A model generated the notes under the pieces. It had not been told where the DNA came from, did not search any database, and saw only the letters and a program-made list of their open reading frames with translations. The translations under genes were made by a program, and so were the position numbers. DNA of 64,000 nucleotides, taken from Paracoccus sp. (in: a-proteobacteria) (GTDB lineage Bacteria > Pseudomonadota > Alphaproteobacteria > Rhodobacterales > Rhodobacteraceae). The stretch is from NCBI GenBank assembly GCA_030538705.1, contig JAUNTL010000001.1:1-64000 (forward strand). Reading direction: 5' to 3'. Shown piece after piece: positions 35,473 to 44,107 of the stretch (position 1 is its first letter; the number at the start of each line of letters is the position of its first letter).

Positions 35473-36738
35473 ATGAAAACCACGATCACCAGACTGACGA
35501 TCACCGCCTGCGCGGTGGCAATTCTCGCCGGCTGCGGGGTGGCGGTGTCAGGCGGCGGCGCATCTCCGGGCGGCAGCACGACGACACCCGCGCCGATCCC
35601 GGCGGCATCGCCCGCATCCGAGGCAGGTTTGCAGAACTGGGTGCGCAACTTCCGCCCGCGCGCGCTTGCCGCCGGGATCAGCCCGCAGGTCTATGACCGC
35701 TCGATGGCGATCGCGCGCTATAACCCTGATGTGATCCGGCTGGATCGCCGTCAGGCCGAATTCTCGCGCCCGGTCTGGGAATATCTTGACAGCGCCGCCT
35801 CTGACAGCCGCACGACCAAGGGGCGCGGACTGGCACGCACGCATGCGAACCTGCTGGCGCAGATCGAATCGCGCTATGGGGTGGATCGCAATATCGTCAT
35901 GGCGGTCTGGGGGATGGAATCGAATTTCGGCGCCAATCGCGGCCGCACCCAGATCATCCCGGCCCTTGCGACGCTGGCCTATGACGGGCGGCGCGGCGAA
36001 ATGTTTTCCAACCAGCTGATCGCGGCGCTCAAGATCATTCAGGCCGGCGATATCGACCCGGCGCATATGCTGGGCAGCTGGGCCGGCGCGATGGGTCACA
36101 CCCAGTTCATGCCGACGTCCTATCTGTCCTATGCGGTCGATTTCAACGGCGATGGCCGGCGCGACATCTGGTCCGAAGACCCGACCGATTCGCTGGCCTC
36201 GACGGCGGCGTATCTGGCGCGCTCGGGCTGGGTGCGCGGCCTGCCGGCGGTGGTCGAGGTGCGGCTGCCCGACGGGTTCAACTATGGCCAGACCGGGCGC
36301 AGCAATACGAAATCAGGCGCGGCATGGGCGGCGCAGGGCGTGCGCGCGGTTGACGGCCGCACCCTGCCCGCCGGCGGCATCATCGCGCCCACCGGGCGCC
36401 AGGGTCCGGCATTCCTCGTGACGCGCAACTTCATGGCGATCCGGGCCTATAACGCCTCGGACAATTATGCGCTTGGTGTGGCGATGCTGGGCAACCGCAT
36501 CGCCGGCGGCCCGGGCATTGTCGGCGCCTTTCCGCGCGGCGCCGGCGCACTGAGCCATAACGAAAAGGAAGAGGTGCAGCGCCTGCTCAACCGTCTGGGC
36601 TATAACGTCGGCGAACCCGATGGCGCGATTGGCGAAAACACGATCAACGGCATCAAGGCGTTCCAGCGCCGCATCGGGGTCGAACAGGACGGCTATGCCA
36701 ATGCCGCCCTGCTGGCCCGTTTGCGCACGGCACGCTGA
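35473..36738 (+). CDS. Lytic murein transglycosylase (MltB-type lipoprotein)
   Basis: A 421-residue enzyme that cleaves peptidoglycan glycan strands to 1,6-anhydro products. The leader ends in the lipobox LAGC (Cys about residue 18), so it is probably outer-membrane anchored. The SLT_2/MltB domain holds the catalytic Glu in WGMESNFGANRGRT and the later GAMGHTQFMPTSYL. A C-terminal peptidoglycan-binding domain (about 360-420: VQRLLNRLGYNVGEPDGAIG) follows. ATG 35473 is preceded by AGGAG. It is monocistronic. Confidence 0.92.
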   Translation: MKTTITRLTITACAVAILAGCGVAVSGGGASPGGSTTTPAPIPAASPASEAGLQNWVRNFRPRALAAGISPQVYDRSMAIARYNPDVIRLDRRQAEFSRPVWEYLDSAASDSRTTKGRGLARTHANLLAQIESRYGVDRNIVMAVWGMESNFGANRGRTQIIPALATLAYDGRRGEMFSNQLIAALKIIQAGDIDPAHMLGSWAGAMGHTQFMPTSYLSYAVDFNGDGRRDIWSEDPTDSLASTAAYLARSGWVRGLPAVVEVRLPDGFNYGQTGRSNTKSGAAWAAQGVRAVDGRTLPAGGIIAPTGRQGPAFLVTRNFMAIRAYNASDNYALGVAMLGNRIAGGPGIVGAFPRGAGALSHNEKEEVQRLLNRLGYNVGEPDGAIGENTINGIKAFQRRIGVEQDGYANAALLARLRTAR

Positions 36739-37242
36739 TCTTGCCCGGCGAGGGGTAAGGGAACGCTGAACATCTTTGGCTTTGGCCGGCGCAAGACCGC
36801 AACGCCCCCCTCGCCGGACGCGGCCCGCTTTTGCCGTGCCTCTGGCACAAAGCGCCGCCCTGCACCATTCCACCGGTGCCGCCAGAAATGGCGGGCCGGG
36901 GCAGCAGCACCTGCCCGCTTTGTGCCGCGCGCTATGACATCGCGCCAGATGCCGCAACGCGCGGGCGCGATACCTGCCGCAATACGGCATTCAGTGGAAA
37001 AATTACGCGCGCATGGTCACGGCGCGCCGGCCCGGCCAGGTTGCGCAGGCACCGGACGGGCATGACCGGCAATAGAGGGGGCCGCGCGACCGGGTGGCGC
37101 GCATGTCACCGCGCCCGGACAGCCGATGAGGCCATTTTCCGGCCGAACTCCCGGCGCGGGCGAGCCGGGGCAAAAGGGTCGCGCGCCCTTTCCGCCGCGA
37201 CGTGGAGATCATGGGCGCACCGTCTGGACCGCCATTTCCGCA
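36739..37242. other. Gene-free stretch between convergent genes
   Basis: About 500 bases. Near the left end CCGGCGAGGGG (36745-36755) and CCCCTCGCCGG (36807-36817) are perfect 11-bp inverted repeats 51 bases apart, able to form a long hairpin just after the transglycosylase gene. On the plus strand 36912-37016 reads like a zinc-ribbon with its last Cys changed. The rest shows only biased GC-rich sequence. Confidence 0.5.
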
Positions 37243-38412
37243 TCACACTACCCCCGGCCCGATCACGACATCCGCGCCGCGCTCTCTCAACTCGCTGACC
37301 GAGGACAGGCCCATCAGGCTGAGCGTCACCCCGATTTCGCGGCGCAAAAGCTCGATCAGATGACGCGCGCCGGCCTCGCCGGCGGCGGCAACGGCCCAGG
37401 CAAAGGGCCGGCCCAACAGCACGAAATCCGCACCGAGCGCCAATGCCTTGACGATATCGGTCCCGCGCCGGAAACCGCCATCGACATAAAGCAGCCGGTC
37501 GGGGCCAAGTGCCGCACGCACGGCCGCAATCTGTCCTACGGTCGAAACTCCGTGATCCAGCTGACGTCCGCCATGGTTTGAAATGACGATCCCGTCGGCA
37601 CCGGCCGCGGCCGCGCGTGCCGCATCCTCGGGGTCGGATATCCCCTTGATGATGATCTCGCCGTCCCATTGGTCGCGCAGCCACGCCACGCTGTCCCATG
37701 TCAGGTTCTTTTCCAGCCGCCCGGCAAGACGCCCGGCCTGCGCCAGCGCGCCGCGCCCGAACTCGGGGCGGTCGCGCACCAGTTCGACCTCGGGAAAGCC
37801 GCCGCGCAGCAGTTCCAGCGACCAGAACGGCGCGCGCATGAACTGCCACAAAAGCGGCAGTGTAATCCGGTCGGTGCTGCGAAATCCGTTACGGACATCG
37901 CGCTCGCGCACCGAGGTGATGGCAGTATCCACGGTCAGGAAAATGCGCCGCACACCGGTTTCGCGGCATGCCTCCAGATGGGCGGCGTTCACGCCCGGAT
38001 CTGTATCCAGATACAGCTGAAAGTCAGGCGCGACGCCTGTTGCGCGCGCGATGGTCGCCAGCCCGTTGATCGAAAAGGTCGACAGCACAAAAGGCACGCC
38101 GGCCGCCGCCGCCGCCCGCGCGACAGAGATATCCCCGTCGCGGCGATAGAGGCCCATGAACCCGACCGGCGCCGGCCCGAAAGGCAGTTCTGCGCGCGCC
38201 CCGCCCAGATCTACCCCCAGATCCGGCGTGGCCGCCAGCGGGACCAGAACACGCTGACGCAGCGCGTAGCGGTCGAACCCCTCGCGGTTGGCGCGCATCG
38301 TCGCCTCGTCAAAGGCGCCGCCGTCGATGTAATCGGCAAATATGCGCGGCAACCTGCGCCGCGCCGCGCGGGCAAAATCCCCGACATTCAGAAAGCGGCG
38401 CTCAAGGCTCAT
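37243..38412 (-). CDS. FMN-dependent 2-hydroxyacid dehydrogenase
   Basis: A 389-residue enzyme of the lactate dehydrogenase/glycolate oxidase family. The fold's N-terminal YIDGGAFDEATM, the FMN-site segments PVGFMGLYRRDGD and LTVDTAIT, and the catalytic base in VISNHGGRQLDH followed by VDGGFRRGTDIVKALALGA are all intact. It oxidises a 2-hydroxyacid (lactate, mandelate, glycolate or similar) to the 2-oxoacid and passes electrons to a quinone or oxygen. It ends a catabolic operon, one base after the kinase-like gene, so the substrate is likely not lactate but the operon's intermediate. Confidence 0.85.
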   Translation of the reverse strand: MSLERRFLNVGDFARAARRRLPRIFADYIDGGAFDEATMRANREGFDRYALRQRVLVPLAATPDLGVDLGGARAELPFGPAPVGFMGLYRRDGDISVARAAAAAGVPFVLSTFSINGLATIARATGVAPDFQLYLDTDPGVNAAHLEACRETGVRRIFLTVDTAITSVRERDVRNGFRSTDRITLPLLWQFMRAPFWSLELLRGGFPEVELVRDRPEFGRGALAQAGRLAGRLEKNLTWDSVAWLRDQWDGEIIIKGISDPEDAARAAAAGADGIVISNHGGRQLDHGVSTVGQIAAVRAALGPDRLLYVDGGFRRGTDIVKALALGADFVLLGRPFAWAVAAAGEAGARHLIELLRREIGVTLSLMGLSSVSELRERGADVVIGPGVV

Positions 38413-38413
38413 C

Positions 38414-39730
38414 TCATTCCTCCGGGCGGATCAGGTCGAAAAAACGGCTGAAGATGTCAGCGCCCGCGACCGGCGCCGATCCTGCCGCCAGCGCCACCGC
38501 CAGCCCGACCGCCGATGAGACCGGATTGTGCCGCCCGGCCCCGGCACGCAGGTTCATCACCAGTGTCGGCGACAGAAACAGCCCGATGCGGATCACATCC
38601 TCCCAGTCAGGGGGCAGCATGCCGCGCGCCGACAGATGGGCCAGCCAGGGGCGCCAGAAATGCCGCGCCTTGACCTCCATCAGCGCCTCGCGCAGCGGGC
38701 CGGGCGACCAGTCGGTGTCGATGATCAGCCGCCCGTCGCGCAGCGCGGCCGAGGCCGTGAAACGCCGCAGCGCGAGGTCGGGATGATACAGCCAGAACGG
38801 ATGGGCAAAGATATTGTGAAAGGTCGGTTTGATCTCGGCCAGCAGTGCCGGCACCCCGTCCCCGGCAAATGCCGGATCAAAGAATGCCAGCCGGTCGGGC
38901 AGGCCATCACCCCCGCGCCGATACCAGACATTCGCGTTATGGGCATCGCCATGCCCCGTGATCCCGCCCGCATCGGCTAGATTGCGCGGCGCATAGCGGC
39001 CATGGGCCAGATCGAACATGTCCAGCAATGAGCGGGCGTGTTCAGCCCCGTTGATGACCGGCCGCGCCATGGCGATGTCGTTCCAGTTCAGCACGACCCC
39101 GCCGGGAAAGGCAAAGTCCTGCCCGGCGTAAAAGGCCGCCAGCCGCCCACCCGGATAGTGCCCCCCCGGCAGATCGACAAGCCGATGGTGAAACAGCCGG
39201 TGGACCGGCTCGGCCGCGGCCTCGTCGGGGGTGACGGGTCTCAGCGTCGCACAGGCCACGGCAAGGATATGGTCGTTCAGATCGGCCTCGGCCCGCAGCG
39301 CGCGGGCGGCGGCCTGATCGTCATGATCCTGATCAAGCGCGAAAAGCACATCCGAAAGACGCGGATCGTCGCGCCGGTCATAGATCAGCAGCTGTTCGCC
39401 CGGCAGGGCCGAGATATGAACAGGCTGATCCACCGGCAGACCGGCGCGGCTGAGAATATCGGCGCGGTAATATTCGCCGCCCATCGCCTCTTCGCCCTCT
39501 TCCTGATGGAACTTGAAGAAATATTCCCGCCCCGCCGAGGTAAAGAACCCGTTGAGAGAGTTCAGCGAATACTGATCATGGTTGATGCGCAGATCCGCGA
39601 CCGGAATTGAGAAAAGATCCCTGATCAATGCGGTCAGCAACCTGCCGGCCGCCTGCGGGTCGTGGCGGGCGACGGCGCGGATCTCGGCCGTGCGCGAGGG
39701 TATGGCCGGGGATGAGGGGGGCGCGCTCAT
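38414..39730 (-). CDS. Kinase-fold (aminoglycoside phosphotransferase-like) protein
   Basis: A 438-residue protein with the sequence order of an APH/choline-kinase fold. A putative ATP-site Lys lies in EYFFKFHQE near 71-77, a Glu in GGEYYRADIL near 84, the catalytic loop is HGDAHNANV at about 260-268, and the metal motif is FFDPAF at about 283-288. The catalytic Asp and Asn are present, so activity is plausible. The substrate is unknown. The ATG overlaps the stop of the alcohol dehydrogenase gene, tying it to the same catabolic operon. Confidence 0.65.
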   Translation of the reverse strand: MSAPPSSPAIPSRTAEIRAVARHDPQAAGRLLTALIRDLFSIPVADLRINHDQYSLNSLNGFFTSAGREYFFKFHQEEGEEAMGGEYYRADILSRAGLPVDQPVHISALPGEQLLIYDRRDDPRLSDVLFALDQDHDDQAAARALRAEADLNDHILAVACATLRPVTPDEAAAEPVHRLFHHRLVDLPGGHYPGGRLAAFYAGQDFAFPGGVVLNWNDIAMARPVINGAEHARSLLDMFDLAHGRYAPRNLADAGGITGHGDAHNANVWYRRGGDGLPDRLAFFDPAFAGDGVPALLAEIKPTFHNIFAHPFWLYHPDLALRRFTASAALRDGRLIIDTDWSPGPLREALMEVKARHFWRPWLAHLSARGMLPPDWEDVIRIGLFLSPTLVMNLRAGAGRHNPVSSAVGLAVALAAGSAPVAGADIFSRFFDLIRPEE

Positions 39731-40719
39731 CTTTGGCAGTCGATCAATGTCTTGATGCCGGGGGCCTGTCCGGCGATCAGCGCCTCATAGGCGGCCGGCA
39801 CCTCACCCAGCCCGACCGGCCCGGCGATCAGCGCATCAAGCTGCGGCGCCAGTTCTGCCAGCAACGCGCCCGCAGCCGGCAGCTCATCCGCAAAGGCATG
39901 AACGCCAAGGATGGTGATCTCGCGTCCGACCTCCTCCAGCGGGTCAATCGCCGCACCCGGCCGCCCGATCCCGACAAGCGCCAGCCGCCCCGCGCCCGCG
40001 ATCCGCGCCACCAGCAGGGCGATGACCGCGCCCGCCCCGGTCGTGTCGATGGCATGAGCGGGCCGCATCACCTTCAGATCATCCGCGGTTATGACCCGCG
40101 CGCCGGCAATCGCCGCCACCAGCCCGGCGCGGTCGGGGTTACGCTCGATCAGTGACACCTCATGGCCGGCCCGCGCCGCCAGCAGCGCGCACAGCGCCCC
40201 GATCGGCCCGCAGCCGGCAATGACAAGCGGCGCCCCGGCGGGCATATCCAGCCTGTTCATCGCATGGAGCGCGACCGCCAGAGGCTCGGCCATGGCCAGA
40301 TGGCGCGGTGCCACACCCTCAGGCGCGGGCAGGACATTGCGCGCAGGCAGCACCACCGCCCGGGCAAAGCCGCCATCCATGACCTCGCCCAGAAAACCAA
40401 GGCTTTCGCAGACCTGCCCCAGCCCCCCGGCGCAGGCCGCACAATGCCCGCACATATGACGGCTGTCGACGATCACCGCGTCACCCGCGCGGACATGGCT
40501 GACGCCCGTGCCGGTCCGGGTCACGATCCCGGTGAACTCATGCCCGGCGACCGAGGGCGCGCGCGTGATCCACGCACCGGTCGCAAAATTATGCAGGTCC
40601 GATCCGCAGATCCCCGCCATGGTGACATCGAGCATCACCTCATCCGGGCGCGGCGGGGCCGGCGCGGGCACCTCTTCGACGCGCAGATCGCGCACCCCGT
40701 GCAGACGGACGGCCCGCAT
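39727..40719 (-). CDS. Zinc-dependent alcohol/polyol dehydrogenase
   Basis: A 330-residue medium-chain dehydrogenase. The catalytic zinc site is GICGSDLHNF with GHEFTG, and the structural zinc cysteines are in HMCGHCAACAGGLGQVC. NAD(P) binding is VIAGCGPIGALCALLA. It probably oxidises a secondary or primary alcohol of the compound imported by the upstream ABC transporter. It starts four bases after the HisD-family gene and overlaps the kinase-like gene by four. Confidence 0.85.
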   Translation of the reverse strand: MRAVRLHGVRDLRVEEVPAPAPPRPDEVMLDVTMAGICGSDLHNFATGAWITRAPSVAGHEFTGIVTRTGTGVSHVRAGDAVIVDSRHMCGHCAACAGGLGQVCESLGFLGEVMDGGFARAVVLPARNVLPAPEGVAPRHLAMAEPLAVALHAMNRLDMPAGAPLVIAGCGPIGALCALLAARAGHEVSLIERNPDRAGLVAAIAGARVITADDLKVMRPAHAIDTTGAGAVIALLVARIAGAGRLALVGIGRPGAAIDPLEEVGREITILGVHAFADELPAAGALLAELAPQLDALIAGPVGLGEVPAAYEALIAGQAPGIKTLIDCQR

Positions 40720-40723
40720 GGCC

Positions 40724-42049
40724 CTATCCTTTCAGAAATTCCTGCCGCAGCGGGCCGACCGCATTGGCATGAGAGGAAAACCCTTCGTAATCCGCCAGAA
40801 TTTTTGCCGATGCCGCCATCTCGGGATAGCCCTTCGGCGTCACATAACCAATCGAAGAGCGGCGCATGAAATCCCCGACGCAAAGCGGACCCCAGCTGTT
40901 CGCCCCCTTTGACGTCGGCAGAACCGCATTCGGCCCAAGCGCAAAATTCGCGATGGATACCGGCGTATGGGTGCCCAGCAGGATCTCGGCCGCCTCGGTG
41001 ATCTCGCCCAGATATTCAAAGGGGCGTTCCGACATGATTTCAAGATGTTCGGGCGCGTATTCATTCACAAAGGCACAGGCATCGGCCATGTCGCGCGCCA
41101 GAACGATCCCGCCTGACGGCCCGGACAGAACCGCGCGCGAAAACCCGGCCCGCTGCGGCGTCATCTGCGCCCACAGATCAGGCAGCGCGGCCCGCGCCTC
41201 TTCGGCCACCCGCCACGATGAGGTGACCAGCCAGGCCGAACTGTCCGGCCCGTGTTCAGCCTCGATCAGCAGATCGAGCGCCGCCAGCCGGCCCGACACG
41301 GTATCATCGGCCAGAATGACGCATTCCGAAGGACCGGCAGGCAGGCCGGGGTCGATCACCCCGGCCAGCAAGCGCTTGGCGGCGACGACCCAGGGGCTGC
41401 CCGGCCCGACGATCTTGCGCGCCCGTTTGACGGTTTCGGTGCCATAGGCCGCCGCCGCCACCGCCTGCGCCCCGCCGGCCTTGTATACCGTCTCGACCCC
41501 CGCGATCCGCGCCGCGACCAGCGTTGCCGCGTCAACGCGCCCGTCCGGGCCGGGGGGCGTCAGAATGGCCAGATCGGGCACGCCCGCGACCACGCCGGGC
41601 ACCGCCGTCATCATCGTCACCGACGGGAACGCCCCCTTGCCACGCGGCACATAAAGCGCCACCGATCCGATCGGCAGAAAGCGGTCGCCCGCGAATGCAC
41701 CGGGGCGGATTTCCTTCAGCCACATGGCTTCGGGGCGCTGTTCCTCGTGAAAGCGGCGGATATTGTCGATGCCGAAACGGATCGCCCCGATAACCTCTGG
41801 GTCGACCTCGCGGAAAGCGGCGTCGAACTCCTCGGGGGTGGCTTTCAGATTATCGCTGCGCAGACCTTCGGCACGGTCGAAATCGCGGCCGAAACGAACC
41901 AGCGCCGCATCACCCTCGGTCCGCACGGCGTCGATGATCGGCTGCACGCGGTCCAGAAAGCCGGACAGATCGGCCTCGGACCGCTGCGTCAAGGCGGCGC
42001 GTGCATCGCGGGACATGTCATCCAGCCGGTGTATCCTGACATCGCTCAT
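40724..42049 (-). CDS. HisD-family dehydrogenase, divergent from true histidinol dehydrogenase
   Basis: A 441-residue protein of the histidinol dehydrogenase fold. The NAD site (YVPRGKGAFPS), GPSECVILADDT and the catalytic Glu-His pair in EYAPEHLEI are conserved. The metal ligands differ from E. coli HisD: Gln259 is Glu here (EAEHGPD, residue 263), Asp360 is Asn (IANFALG, about 367), and GTNHVLPT has become GPNAVLPT. The C-terminal His (SSHANAV, about 427) remains. HisD paralogues such as HpsN oxidise other alcohols (2,3-dihydroxypropanesulfonate). With a transporter upstream, a catabolic alcohol-to-acid role is likely. GAGG precedes ATG 42049. Confidence 0.75.
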   Translation of the reverse strand: MSDVRIHRLDDMSRDARAALTQRSEADLSGFLDRVQPIIDAVRTEGDAALVRFGRDFDRAEGLRSDNLKATPEEFDAAFREVDPEVIGAIRFGIDNIRRFHEEQRPEAMWLKEIRPGAFAGDRFLPIGSVALYVPRGKGAFPSVTMMTAVPGVVAGVPDLAILTPPGPDGRVDAATLVAARIAGVETVYKAGGAQAVAAAAYGTETVKRARKIVGPGSPWVVAAKRLLAGVIDPGLPAGPSECVILADDTVSGRLAALDLLIEAEHGPDSSAWLVTSSWRVAEEARAALPDLWAQMTPQRAGFSRAVLSGPSGGIVLARDMADACAFVNEYAPEHLEIMSERPFEYLGEITEAAEILLGTHTPVSIANFALGPNAVLPTSKGANSWGPLCVGDFMRRSSIGYVTPKGYPEMAASAKILADYEGFSSHANAVGPLRQEFLKG

Positions 42050-42069
42050 CTCGGCACCTCTTGCATGTG

Positions 42070-42867
42070 TCATTTCGATTTAAGAAAGATTTCCAGCCCG
42101 ACCAGCCGGTCGAGCAGCCAGACCGCGATCAGCGCGATCAGCACGAATACAGACGAGATCGCCGCCAGATCCGGCGTTATGATCGAGCGGATATTGTTAT
42201 AGATCTGGACCGGCAGGGTGACCGTGCGCGCGTCGGTCAAAAGCAGGCTGACGAGAAATTCGGTCATCGCCAGAACGAACATCAGCAACCCCCCCGTGAT
42301 CACGCCCGGCATGACCCCCGGCAGGGTGACATGAACAAAGGTCTCAAACCGCCCTGCCCCGCAGCTTGCCGCCGCCAGTTCCAGATCGCGGTCGAGCGCC
42401 GCCGCGGATGACGAGACCGACCAGATGATAAAGGGCAGGTTGATGACCGCCAGCGCCACCCCCACCGGCCAGAGCGAGCCGAGAATGCCCCATTCCCCGA
42501 ACACCAGCATCATCCCGATGCCCGAGCCGATCAGCGGCACTGTAAAAGGCAGCAAAAGATAGATCTGCACCCAATTGGCAAAACGCAGCCTGAACCGGCC
42601 CAGCGCCAGCCCCGCCAGCGTGCCCACCGGCAGCGATACCGCCAGACAGATCGCCGAAACGACAAGCGAGCGCATGAAAGCTTGCCGCAGATCGCGGGCC
42701 ATGGCGATCCGCTCATACCAGCGCAGTGACAGGCCGTCGGGCGGAAAGGTGATGATATTGCCCGAGGTCAGCGAGGCCCCGATGACAATGATCGTCGGCA
42801 CCGACAGGATCACGATGCCAAAGGCAACCAATGTCCAGAAAACAAAGCGTTGCGCCGGGCTGATCAT
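42070..42867 (-). CDS. ABC transporter permease, PotC-like
   Basis: A 265-residue inner-membrane permease with about six helices. The coupling motif for the ATPase (EAA loop) is LAAASCGAGRFETFVHVTLPGVMPGV. It resembles the second permease of spermidine/putrescine-type importers (PotC/PotI). Its start overlaps the potB-like stop by four bases (ATGA). The compound transported is unknown; many members of this group import compounds other than polyamines. Confidence 0.85.
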   Translation of the reverse strand: MISPAQRFVFWTLVAFGIVILSVPTIIVIGASLTSGNIITFPPDGLSLRWYERIAMARDLRQAFMRSLVVSAICLAVSLPVGTLAGLALGRFRLRFANWVQIYLLLPFTVPLIGSGIGMMLVFGEWGILGSLWPVGVALAVINLPFIIWSVSSSAAALDRDLELAAASCGAGRFETFVHVTLPGVMPGVITGGLLMFVLAMTEFLVSLLLTDARTVTLPVQIYNNIRSIITPDLAAISSVFVLIALIAVWLLDRLVGLEIFLKSK

Positions 42868-44018
42868 GCGCGCCCCCCGTCGCCTGTGTCACCACCCTGA
42901 CCGCGCGTGGTGCGGGCGTTCGGACCCTGCACCTCTCCCATCAGTTCGGGGGCGTCATGACCCTGATCGCGCGCTATGGCGGGCCGGTCAGCGGCGGCAT
43001 GGCCGCCTGCGGCAGCGCCACAGTTGTCTGACTGCGGCCCTGCCTCTGGGGAGGGCGCGCGCCTTTTGGGTGCGGCGGATTTCGCCGTCATGCCCAGCGT
43101 GCCAGCCCCGAAGAATGCGATGACCACACCCGCCAGCACAGACCCCAGTGCCACCAGCAGCATCGCCAGCGCCGCCCCCAGCCCCTGATCCGAGGTGCGG
43201 AAGAACTGGTCATAAATTGCATTGGCGATAAAGTCCTGCCCGCCACCGCCCAGCATTGCGGGCACAGCGAAATCGGTCAGGGCCAGCGCACCGACCACCA
43301 GCCCCGCACCGACCAGCCCCGGCCGCGCCATCGGCAGCACCACATGCCACAGGCTGCGCCACCAGCTCGCCCCCAGCGAGGCGGCGGCGGTTTCCGTCTC
43401 ACGCGGGATCGCGCTCAGCGCGGGGGCCAGCATCAGCACGGCAAAGGGCAGCATGTATTGCACCAGACCAAAGACAACGACCGGAAAATTGAACAAAAAG
43501 CGCACCGGCTCGATCCCGGCGATACCCAGCCCCTTGTTCAGCGCGCCCGAGGTTCCCAGCACGATCAGCATCCCATAGGCGCGCACCACCTGCCCGATGA
43601 AAAAGGGCAAAAACAGCACGACCAGCAGCGCCTTGCGCACCCCGGCCCGCGTCGTGCGCACCATGACATAGGCAAATGGCAGCGCGAGGATCAGCGTGAA
43701 CACCACCGTCAGCCCGGCGCCAAGCACCGAACGCCAGATGATGCGGTGATAATTCGGCGTGTCCAGCACACGGCGATAATTCTCGGCGGTATATTCCTCG
43801 CCCGGCAGAAAGGTTGTCCGGTCCATCACATGCAGCGAGGCGTCGGCGATCTCGATCAGCCCCAGCACGAGGATGCCGACAAGGATCAGCGCCGGCGCCA
43901 GCAGCACCCAGCCGGTATAGCGCTGCATCCGCGCCGGCCATATCAGGTCGAGCGCGGCATTCATCGCATCCATGACGCGCCAGCGAAGCGGATAGCGAAA
44001 GGGCCTGTGATCTGCCAT
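42864..44018 (-). CDS. ABC transporter permease, PotB-like, with long C-terminal tail
   Basis: A 384-residue permease. Helices begin at about residue 35 (YTGWVLLAPALILVGILVLGL), and the ATPase-coupling loop is TAAASLGASWWRSLWHVVLPMARPGL. The last helix ends near residue 305. After it comes a hydrophilic tail of about 75 residues, rich in Gly, Ala, Arg and Asp (from SAAPKRRAPSPEAGP to the end), not usual for this family. It may be a recent extension through loss of an earlier stop. The gene couples to the PotC-like gene. Confidence 0.85.
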   Translation of the reverse strand: MADHRPFRYPLRWRVMDAMNAALDLIWPARMQRYTGWVLLAPALILVGILVLGLIEIADASLHVMDRTTFLPGEEYTAENYRRVLDTPNYHRIIWRSVLGAGLTVVFTLILALPFAYVMVRTTRAGVRKALLVVLFLPFFIGQVVRAYGMLIVLGTSGALNKGLGIAGIEPVRFLFNFPVVVFGLVQYMLPFAVLMLAPALSAIPRETETAAASLGASWWRSLWHVVLPMARPGLVGAGLVVGALALTDFAVPAMLGGGGQDFIANAIYDQFFRTSDQGLGAALAMLLVALGSVLAGVVIAFFGAGTLGMTAKSAAPKRRAPSPEAGPQSDNCGAAAGGHAAADRPAIARDQGHDAPELMGEVQGPNARTTRGQGGDTGDGGRA

Positions 44019-44107
44019 GGTGCCTTGTCTCCGGGTCGCCGCATGCGCGGGCCTGCCGGGCGCGGGTCAGCGCGCGCGCGCCCCGCGCCCGGCGGCTGAT
44101 GCCGCAA

